Below are positions 7,596 through 12,731 of a DNA stretch of 12,731 bases, one piece after another (positions within the stretch are counted from its first letter, which is position 1; each line of letters starts with the position of its first letter). Position numbers and translations under genes: made by a program. This DNA is from Rhodoferax sp. (GTDB taxonomy: Bacteria; Pseudomonadota; Gammaproteobacteria; Burkholderiales; Burkholderiaceae): assembly GCA_028292075.1 (NCBI GenBank), contig JAQGNA010000085.1, positions 1 through 12,731 on the forward strand. Direction: 5' to 3'. The notes under the pieces are model-generated. The model ran no database searches and had not been told where the DNA came from. It was given only the letters and a program-made list of their open reading frames with translations.

Positions 7596-7697
7596 CATTG
7601 GGGCCGGTGGACGCGCACTTCGACAAGCACGGCCCGGACGGGGTTCTATGCGACTTCGAAAACCGCGCTGCATGGTCACCGCCATCGCTGCCGGCTC

Positions 7698-8561
7698 TCA
7701 TTTCACATCCGCCTCAAACGGCGCGCGGTCGAACTTCCCCTGCTTCGCTTTCTGGCTAGCGGCCACGAAGTAGCCGTCAGGTACGCCGTATTTCTTTGCC
7801 AGGCCAACCAGCGTGCCGGCCCGGTGCCAGTCCTGGATCGCCTTGTCGACATAGGCCTGCGTGTCGGCCTCGTTGCGGCGCGTCCAGACCACGGTGGGCG
7901 AGGGAATCAACTGGTCGTCCGTCGCCAGCTTGAAGTCCTTCCACTCGGCCGCGCTGGCGCCGTTGAGCGTCTGCAGCATCGCCGGCTGGATGTGCACCGA
8001 AGCCGCGCAGGTGCCGCCCTTCAGCGCCAGCAGCGACTCGGGAATGCCCTTCAGGCCCTTGACCACGGCGCCGTAGGTCTCCTGCAGCGGCCGTGCGAAG
8101 TTGCTGCCCTGCGAGACGCAGGCCACCTTGCCGCGCAGGTCTTCCCACTTGGTGATGCCGCTGTTCCTGGCGACGATGGCGGCGCCGCCGACCAGGTTGT
8201 ACGGCGTGGGCGCGAAGCTCAGGATCTCGCTGCGCTCCTGCGTCCACTGGATGTTGGCGATCAGCAGGTCGACCTTGCCGGCCTGCAGGAACTGCACGCG
8301 CGTCGACGCATGCACCGGCACCACTTCGAGCTCGACGCCGAGGCGCTTGGCGATGTCGCGGGCCAGATCGGTCTGGAAGCCACCGATCTTGCCAGTGCCC
8401 GTGTCGAGCAGGCCGAAGGGCGGCTCGGGTGCGTCCACGCCGACGGCGAGCTTGCCGCGCTGTTTGATCTTGTCGAGAGTGGCATCGGCATGGGCGGCGC
8501 CGAACACGCCGGCCAAAAGACCGATGGACACGAGGGTGCGGAGGGAGGATTGCAATTTCAT
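7698..8561 (-). CDS. Periplasmic amino-acid-type ABC substrate-binding protein (paralogue A)
   Basis: 287-aa family 3 solute-binding protein, secreted to the periplasm. A signal peptide is clear: a basic start MKLQSSLR, a hydrophobic core at 9-21, and likely cleavage after AHA (A25) before DATLDKIKQRGK. It shows the two-lobe layout, with GGFQTDLARDIAKRLG (residues 60-75) in lobe 1, VDLLIA, and TQERSEILSFAPTPY carrying the family's substrate carboxylate-binding arginine position. KWEDLRGK and VSQGS follow at the lobe crossover. Cysteines in ACVSQGS and GGTCAAS are shared with the paralogue and could form a disulfide. There is no lipobox cysteine, so it is probably soluble. It starts 62 bp after the stop of the paralogous gene and ends just before the repeat array. 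No strong Shine-Dalgarno is visible. It most likely delivers ligand to the permease pair encoded at 2514-4056. Ligand identity cannot be read from the sequence. Confidence 0.93.
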   Translation of the reverse strand: MKLQSSLRTLVSIGLLAGVFGAAHADATLDKIKQRGKLAVGVDAPEPPFGLLDTGTGKIGGFQTDLARDIAKRLGVELEVVPVHASTRVQFLQAGKVDLLIANIQWTQERSEILSFAPTPYNLVGGAAIVARNSGITKWEDLRGKVACVSQGSNFARPLQETYGAVVKGLKGIPESLLALKGGTCAASVHIQPAMLQTLNGASAAEWKDFKLATDDQLIPSPTVVWTRRNEADTQAYVDKAIQDWHRAGTLVGLAKKYGVPDGYFVAASQKAKQGKFDRAPFEADVK

Positions 8562-8623
8562 GGCAAGGCTTTTTCAGCCCGCGGCTTGGCGGGCGTTGAT
8601 CTAAACGACGAAGCGGCGCGGGC

Positions 8624-9481
8624 TTAGAGCCCGGCCTTGAATTTGGCCTGCAGCTCGGGCAGCAGCGGCTGCGGCGGCTCAATGCCCAGGCGCTTCTCGG
8701 TGGCGATCAGCCAGCCTGTGCGGTGCCAGTCCTGGATCACCTTGTCGACGGCGGCGATGGTGTCCTGCTCACCCTTGCGCGTCCACACCACCGAAGGCGC
8801 GGCCAGCAGCTCGGTGGCGATGGGCGCGGCATAGGCGGTCCATTCGTTGCCGCGCAAGGTGGGGTGGATCAAGATGGCGTCGTGCACCGCCGCGACGCAG
8901 TTGCCGCCGCGCAGCGCCAGCAGCGAGTCGGAAGATGACTTGTAGCCGTGCACTTCCGCGCCGTAGTCGCTGGCCAGCGGCTTGGCGAAGCTGCTGCCCT
9001 GCGACACGCAAACCGACTTGCCGCGCAGGTCTTCCCACTTGGCGATGCCGCTGGTCTTGAGCACGGCCGCCGTGCCGCCCACGCGGTAGAAAGGCGTGGG
9101 TGCGTAGCCGAGGATTTCGGCGCGGTCCGGGTTCAACTCCATCGACGCGATCAGCAGGTCGACCTTGCCGCCTTGCAGGAACTGCACGCGGTTCGGCGTC
9201 TGCACCTGCACCAGGTCGACCTCGGCACCCAGGCCCTTGGCCAATGCGCGGGCCAGTTCCGGGTTCCAGCCGATGAGTTGTTGCGTGGCCGGATCGATCG
9301 AGCCGAACAGCCCGCCGTTGACCAGCACACCGATGCTGACCTTGCCCCGTTGCTTGATCTTGTCGAGCGTGGCGTCGGCGTGGGCCGTGCCGGCGGACCA
9401 CGCCAGCAAGCAGGCTGCCACGGCGATGATGGGGCGGGTTGAAGAAGAACGAAGCGAAGCTTGAAGCAAGAGGTGGCGCAT
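8624..9481 (-). CDS. Periplasmic amino-acid-type ABC substrate-binding protein (paralogue B)
   Basis: 285-aa family 3 solute-binding protein with an N-terminal signal peptide: hydrophobic core at about 18-30 and cleavage after AHA (A35). From the shared DATLDKIKQRGK onward it aligns with the next gene's product nearly end to end, about half identical by eye. The two conserved cysteines are present (VCVSQGS and GGNCVAA), as is the Arg-Glu pair in NPDRAEILGYAPTPF. Differences cluster where ligand contacts are expected: GVLVNGGLFGSID replaces GVDAPEPPFGLLD in the first lobe, and FYRVGG replaces YNLVGG. This suggests a duplication followed by specificity change. It is the first gene of the transport cluster after a 144-bp gap, so the operon promoter is probably just upstream. 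No strong Shine-Dalgarno precedes the ATG at 9481. Confidence 0.93.
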   Translation of the reverse strand: MRHLLLQASLRSSSTRPIIAVAACLLAWSAGTAHADATLDKIKQRGKVSIGVLVNGGLFGSIDPATQQLIGWNPELARALAKGLGAEVDLVQVQTPNRVQFLQGGKVDLLIASMELNPDRAEILGYAPTPFYRVGGTAAVLKTSGIAKWEDLRGKSVCVSQGSSFAKPLASDYGAEVHGYKSSSDSLLALRGGNCVAAVHDAILIHPTLRGNEWTAYAAPIATELLAAPSVVWTRKGEQDTIAAVDKVIQDWHRTGWLIATEKRLGIEPPQPLLPELQAKFKAGL

Positions 9482-9599
9482 GAAACAGACCCGTGGTCAA
9501 AGGACAGAAAGGTCTATCTTTGGCCGGGCCGCGTCTGGCGACAACGAAGTTTTCCAGATATCGATATGCGGCCCGTACGGCTTCACGGCGTCGCAGAGG
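9482..9599 (-). promoter_or_regulatory. Probable operon promoter/operator region
   Basis: This gap before the first binding-protein gene is AT-richer than its surroundings and holds the perfect palindrome ATATCGATAT (9558-9567), a plausible regulator site. A weak sigma-70-like pair on the minus strand is TTGTCG, then 17 bases, then AAAGAT, ending about 35 bp before the ATG. The -10 match is poor. The assignment rests mainly on position. Confidence 0.3.
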
Positions 9600-9622
9600 G
9601 CCGGCGGCGCGCCTGCGCCGGC
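9600..9622 (-). terminator. Possible terminator hairpin after the GGDEF gene
   Basis: GCCGGCG (9600-9606) pairs with CGCCGGC (9616-9622) across a 9-base loop, a few bases after the stop of the diguanylate cyclase gene. No T-run follows in the minus direction, so it may act only weakly or with other factors. Confidence 0.35.
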
Positions 9623-9625
9623 GGC

Positions 9626-11356
9626 TCAGGCCGTGGTTTCAACCGTGGCCGCGGCGACCCGGTTTCGCCCCGCCTGCTTGGCCCGGTACATCGCCGCATC
9701 GGCCTGCGACAGCAGGCGTTGCAGGGCCAGGCCGTGGGTCGCCGAGTCGGCCATGCCCAGGCTGGCGGTGACGAGCACCGGCACCTCGGCAGGGCTGTTG
9801 ACCGGCGTGAGCGCGATCACCTCGCGCAGGCGTTCGGCCAGCCGCATGCCCTGGACCTCGTCGCAATGGCTCAGCAGCACCACGAATTCCTCGCCGCCGA
9901 AGCGGGCGGCCAGGTCGCCCAGGCGCAGGGCGGAGCGCACGGCGTTCGCCACCGCCACCAGCGCCTCGTCGCCGAAGGCATGGCCGCGGGTGTCGTTCAG
10001 TTGCTTGAACCGGTCGATGTCGAGCACCACCACGGCCACGCCGAAGCCGAGCCGGCGGGCCTGCGCCACCACGGCGTCGGCCGCGGCGAAGAAGGCACGG
10101 CGGTTGGGCAGGCCGGTCAGGAAGTCGGTGCTCGACTGCGCCTGCAACTGCGTGATGAGCGCGTCGCGTTCGCGCTCCAGCACCTCGCGCTGGCGGGTCT
10201 GCACCTGCAGCGCCCGGGCGGCGCCGATGACGGCGGCGATCTCGTCGTCGACCGGTGCGGTCGGCAGGAGCGCATCCGTCGGACTTTCGGCCAGCGCCTT
10301 GAGGGCACGGGTGGTCTGGACCAGCGGCCGCAGCACGCGGCGGTGGACCAGCAGCACCGCGCCGCCCAGCACCAGCAGCAGGGCCGCCGAGCCGGCAACC
10401 ACCCAGGCCAGCACCCGCACGGCGCGGTCGTTCTCGGCATGGGCCTCCGCCATGGCCTGGTCCAGCAGCACGTTGCGCAGGTTGAGGATGGTGTTCATCT
10501 GCGGCACATACATCGCGGCGAACGCGGCGGGGTCGAGGCCATAGCGGCCGTCGGTCTTGCCGGCGGCGATGACGTTGGCCAGCAACTGGCCCGCCCCCTC
10601 GAAATACTGGATCCGCACCTGGCGCCAGGCTTCGGCCATCGCGGCGGGCTGGCCGGGCATCAGCAGGCGCAGTTCGATGAGGGCGCGCAGCCCGGCGATG
10701 CGCCCGCGGGTCTGCTCGATGTCGGTGGCCTCCTGCGGCGAGAACGGCAACTGGCGGGCCAGGCCGGCGGTGAAGTGCGAGCCCAGCAGGCCGGCGTGCT
10801 CGCGCAGTTCGCTGCTGAGCCGGGCGGCCTGTACCGCATCACCGAGCTCGGGGTAGGCCTGCTGCGCCTGTTTGGTCAGCAGGCTCGAGACCGGCGCGAG
10901 CAGCGGCACGACCGCCACCATGCCGTAGACGGCGTTGCGAATGGCCTGGGGCGGGCGATCTCTCTGTGGCAATGCCAGGGCGCCGTCGACCGCGCTGCGG
11001 GCCTGGCCAAGGACGCTCCGGGCCTGCGCCATCTGGCGCGCGGCATCGCTGGCCACAGGCAACACCGCTTGCAGGTCGGCAAAGGCGCGGTCCGTGCGTT
11101 CGCGGGCCCGGTCCAGGGCCTGGCGCAGCAGGGGCGTCAGCGGGGCGTCGGCGCCGAGCGCACCGTTGGCAGGCCCGCGTTCGCGCGAGACCATTTCAGC
11201 CGCCAGCAGGGCGAGGCGCAGGTGGGTGACCGCCTGCAGGCTCGCGCGGGACGCCGACAGCGAGCGCCATTCCGTCATGGCCGTTCGGCCGACCAGGGCC
11301 AGTGTCGCCACCACGAGGAGCGCCGCCAGCCAGCCCAGCAGGCGGCTCAGCGACAT
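9626..11356 (-). CDS. Membrane-bound diguanylate cyclase with periplasmic sensor region
   Basis: 576 aa from ATG 11356. Order: TM1 (about 7-23), a mostly helical periplasmic region (about 24-313), TM2 (about 315-337), a HAMP-like linker (338-388), a coiled coil (388-408), then a GGDEF domain (about 409-570). The domain begins DFLTGLPNRR and has LDIDRFKQLND, GHAFGDEAL, the active-site GGEEF (487-491) and the product-inhibition I-site RLGD (478-481) at the correct 5-residue spacing. It should make c-di-GMP from GTP at the inner membrane and be feedback-inhibited. AEMVSRERGPANGALG near the start of the periplasmic part recalls NIT-type (nitrate/nitrite sensing) helical sensors; this is a weak resemblance. 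No EAL domain is present. An in-frame ATG at 11464, with GGGAG 6 bp upstream, would add 36 basic residues and is a serious alternative start. It is flanked by the cupin gene and the transport cluster. Confidence 0.9.
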   Translation of the reverse strand: MSLSRLLGWLAALLVVATLALVGRTAMTEWRSLSASRASLQAVTHLRLALLAAEMVSRERGPANGALGADAPLTPLLRQALDRARERTDRAFADLQAVLPVASDAARQMAQARSVLGQARSAVDGALALPQRDRPPQAIRNAVYGMVAVVPLLAPVSSLLTKQAQQAYPELGDAVQAARLSSELREHAGLLGSHFTAGLARQLPFSPQEATDIEQTRGRIAGLRALIELRLLMPGQPAAMAEAWRQVRIQYFEGAGQLLANVIAAGKTDGRYGLDPAAFAAMYVPQMNTILNLRNVLLDQAMAEAHAENDRAVRVLAWVVAGSAALLLVLGGAVLLVHRRVLRPLVQTTRALKALAESPTDALLPTAPVDDEIAAVIGAARALQVQTRQREVLERERDALITQLQAQSSTDFLTGLPNRRAFFAAADAVVAQARRLGFGVAVVVLDIDRFKQLNDTRGHAFGDEALVAVANAVRSALRLGDLAARFGGEEFVVLLSHCDEVQGMRLAERLREVIALTPVNSPAEVPVLVTASLGMADSATHGLALQRLLSQADAAMYRAKQAGRNRVAAATVETTA

Positions 11357-11585
11357 GTGGGCCCCACCCCGGCGGGGCGTGTGCCCCTGGTCGGTGGCGT
11401 GGCGCGCCATGCGGCGCCCGGTGCGAGACTGGGTGAGGACTTCATTGTTATTCTGCTTTCGCATGCGCCGCTCCCTGCGCATGACCGGATGGGATGGCGA
11501 CATTGTCGAGCACTTCCCGGCGACCAGCGGCGTCATCCGGCGGTCAAATTTCCGGCCATATCTGTGCGCTCGCCAGCCCAAATGG

Positions 11586-11612
11586 CTGCGGGCGTGGCAC
11601 CCCGTCCCGCAG
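11586..11612 (-). terminator. Possible terminator hairpin after the cupin gene
   Basis: CTGCGGG (11586-11592) pairs with CCCGCAG (11606-11612) with a 13-base loop that can itself form a small GTG/CAC stem. It is 14 bp past the cupin stop. Only three Ts follow, so its strength is doubtful. The remaining bases 11465-11585 show no convincing promoter for the cyclase gene. Confidence 0.35.
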
Positions 11613-11626
11613 GGGCGCGAGCAATT

Positions 11627-11923
11627 TCAGCGGTCGATGACCAGCAGCGTGCCGTGGCTGCCCGCGGCGACGGCATGCGAGGTGCCGGCCGGCACGATGC
11701 AGAGTTCGCCGGCCTCGACGCAAACCATCTCCTGGCCCAGCACCAGGTTCATCCGGCCCTCCAGCACCAGGAGGGCTTCGTCGAAATCATGGCTCTCGGA
11801 AGGGTAGGCGGTGCTTTCCATGCGCAGCAGCTTGATGCTCGCGCCGCCGGCCTGCCCCATGCGGGTGGAACGCCAGGCCGCGGGCAGGGCCGCGGCGATG
11901 GCGGGCAGGTTGATCTTGGTCAT
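11627..11923 (-). CDS. Small single-domain cupin protein
   Basis: 98 aa, one cupin_2 barrel, probably cytoplasmic. Motif 1 is SHDFDEALLVLEGRMNLVLG and motif 2 is AGELCIVPAGTSHAV. In motif 1 the usual His-x-His is reduced to His-Asp-Phe-Asp-Glu, so a metal site, if present, has fewer histidines than usual; the histidine of motif 2 is kept. The reaction is not identifiable; such small cupins include both enzymes and binding proteins. I chose ATG 11923 (MTKINLPAI); a GTG at 11962 would add 13 residues. No Shine-Dalgarno is clear at either. It lies 52 bp after the rhodanese-like gene and is likely co-transcribed with it. Given the company of a sulfur-transfer homologue and a second cupin-fold enzyme at 946-1575, a sulfur role is possible but unproven. 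Confidence 0.8.
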   Translation of the reverse strand: MTKINLPAIAAALPAAWRSTRMGQAGGASIKLLRMESTAYPSESHDFDEALLVLEGRMNLVLGQEMVCVEAGELCIVPAGTSHAVAAGSHGTLLVIDR

Positions 11924-11975
11924 CGGAAGAGGCGAGGCAGTGAGTGCCTCGCAGTCTCTCACGACCTGCAGGGCG

Positions 11976-12731
11976 CTATGAACGACCGGCCGTCGCCGTC
12001 GCGTCCGGCAGGTCGAACACCGCCAGTTCGTCCGGCGCGCACTGGGCGATCAGGCCGGTCTCCCAGGCCAGGTAGCGCCGTGCCGCGGCCAGATTGCCGT
12101 CGTGGCGGTCGTGCACGAAGAACAGGTAGTCGATGGCCTCCGTGTCGGCCGGCAGGTCCGGCGTGGCGGCCATCGGCAGGCCGGCCGCCTGCCAAGTGGC
12201 GAGCGAGGACCAGCGCAGGTCGCGCCAGCCGGCCTCCTGCAGGTCGAGGGCGGCGATGCGGGCCTGCCAGGCCTCCGGCGCGAGCAGCAGCATCGGCCGG
12301 CCGGGCCGGCCATGGGCCAGGGCGTCGGCGACGAGCCGGACCCGGGTGGACCACACCGCGCCGGCCGCATGCTGACGGCGGTACGCCATGGACGCCTGCA
12401 GGTCGAGCACCAGCGGGGCCTGGCGCGCCACCCAGGCGGCGAGTTCGCCGGCGTTCACCTCCGGCACCGCGGCACCGGCCGCTGGCAGGGGCCCAGGTGC
12501 CACACGCACGGCGGCCTGCACGCCGCCTTCGACCACCGCGGTGTCGAAGCCCAGCCGGCGCAGCCAGGCGGCCACCACCGGCGCGCGCACCGCCTCGTCG
12601 TCCAGCAACAGGGCGCGGCTGCGGCGCACGCCGATGCGCTGATCGGTGGCCTGCAGCAACTGGCCGCCCGGCGCATGCACCGCGCCCGCCAGCGTACCTG
12701 CGGCGAATTCCTCGGCGCTGCGCACGTCGAG
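11976..12731 (-). CDS. Rhodanese-like multidomain protein, C-terminal part (5' end cut by window)
   Basis: 251 residues are visible; the gene continues past the right edge. The frame opens inside a rhodanese domain with LDVRSAEEFAAGTLAGAVHAPGGQL in frame (residues 1-25 of the fragment), including the DVRS-x-E-E-F and GA-x-H-x-P motifs. A second rhodanese-like domain spans about 92-187, with VLDLQASMAYRRQHAAGAV. A C-terminal block YLFFVHDRHDGN, then YLAWETGL, follows (202-226). Active rhodaneses carry cysteine in the loop after the central strand. Here that loop reads LLLDDEAVRAP in the first domain and LLLAPEAWQAR in the second, so both lack it. The only cysteine is C231, in the tail. The visible domains are therefore probably non-catalytic; an active domain could lie in the missing N-terminal part. 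The stop is TAG at 11976, 52 bp upstream of the cupin gene. Confidence 0.85.
   Translation of the reverse strand, partial: LDVRSAEEFAAGTLAGAVHAPGGQLLQATDQRIGVRRSRALLLDDEAVRAPVVAAWLRRLGFDTAVVEGGVQAAVRVAPGPLPAAGAAVPEVNAGELAAWVARQAPLVLDLQASMAYRRQHAAGAVWSTRVRLVADALAHGRPGRPMLLLAPEAWQARIAALDLQEAGWRDLRWSSLATWQAAGLPMAATPDLPADTEAIDYLFFVHDRHDGNLAAARRYLAWETGLIAQCAPDELAVFDLPDATATAGRS

Larger units (their letters stand above)
7060..7641. repeat. Composite array of 24-bp repeat units, 36-bp period, with inverted closing units
   Basis: Eleven forward units beginning CTTCGACAAGCTCAG or close variants start at 7060, 7096, 7198, 7234, 7270, 7372, 7408, 7444, 7480, 7516 and 7618. Within runs the spacing is exactly 36 bp: a 24-bp unit plus a conserved 12-bp linker such as AGATTGGGCCGA. 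Three inverted units begin at 7152, 7326 and 7572, each 56 bp after the start of the preceding forward unit and 46 bp before the start of the next. Forward/inverted neighbours can pair into long stems. The core resembles the CTTCGACA(A/G)GCTCAG family that I recall as scattered in intergenic DNA of Comamonadaceae and other proteobacteria. Long open frames across it arise because 36 is a multiple of 3. The rest of the 780-bp gap is unique sequence on either side (6918-7059 and 7642-7697). No gene is supported here. Confidence 0.93.

Noticed and set aside
6901..7630. Open frames of about 200 residues on the minus strand with a 12-residue repeating pattern
   Set aside because: They arise because the 36-bp repeat period is a multiple of three. 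The frames stay open in more than one phase and have no start signal or family resemblance.
7060..7641. Regular direct repeats that could look like a CRISPR array
   Set aside because: The 12-bp linkers are too short to be spacers and are themselves conserved. Inverted units interrupt the array, and no cas gene is nearby.
7642..7697. Possible terminator directly after binding-protein gene A
   Set aside because: I found no stem followed by a T-run in this short stretch; only the repeat array further on has strong stems.
6918..7697. Remnant of an insertion sequence or phage integration in the long gap
   Set aside because: There is no transposase or integrase fragment, no flanking terminal inverted repeats and no target-site duplication that I can see; the content is explained by the repeat units.

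Overview
The DNA is very GC-rich and every convincing gene lies on the minus strand, so transcription runs from the right edge to the left. Codon use, protein similarity as I recognise it, and the style of the intergenic repeats point to a betaproteobacterium of the Burkholderiales, most likely Comamonadaceae (Variovorax/Acidovorax-like). I cannot fix the genus from sequence alone.

Layout in transcription order, right to left. At 12731-11976 is the C-terminal part of a multi-domain rhodanese-like protein whose visible domains lack the catalytic cysteine. A small single-domain cupin follows (11923-11627), then a two-TM membrane diguanylate cyclase with a periplasmic sensor region and an intact GGEEF site and I-site (11356-9626). 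A 144-bp gap with a GC-rich hairpin and an AT-rich patch precedes a transport and catabolism cluster. Its genes are two paralogous periplasmic amino-acid-type binding proteins (9481-8624, 8561-7698), a 780-bp gap dominated by an ordered composite repeat array (7060-7641), an FAD-dependent D-2-hydroxyacid dehydrogenase (6917-5502), a 169-bp gap with hairpins, a class I aspartate-type aminotransferase (5332-4088), two HisM/GlnP-type permeases (4056-3310, 3320-2514), a GlnQ-type ATPase (2517-1615), a cysteine-dioxygenase-like thiol dioxygenase (1575-946) and a MetC-type C-S lyase cut by the left edge (949-1).

The downstream genes are tightly packed. They overlap by 11 bp, 4 bp (GTGA) and 4 bp (ATGA), which indicates one translationally coupled operon. 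Together they suggest uptake of a sulfur-containing amino acid or a related thiol/thioether and its breakdown: PLP-dependent C-S cleavage, oxidation of the thiol to a sulfinate, transamination, and oxidation of a D-2-hydroxyacid. The rhodanese and cupin upstream fit a sulfur theme. The substrate is inferred, not shown.

The most distinctive non-coding feature is the array at 7060-7641. It has forward 24-bp units on an exact 36-bp period (24-bp unit plus 12-bp linker) in runs of 2, 3 and 5. Each run is closed by an inverted unit at a fixed distance. It lies between the binding-protein genes and the rest of the cluster. It is not CRISPR. I see no tRNA, rRNA, transposase, integrase or phage gene in the window.
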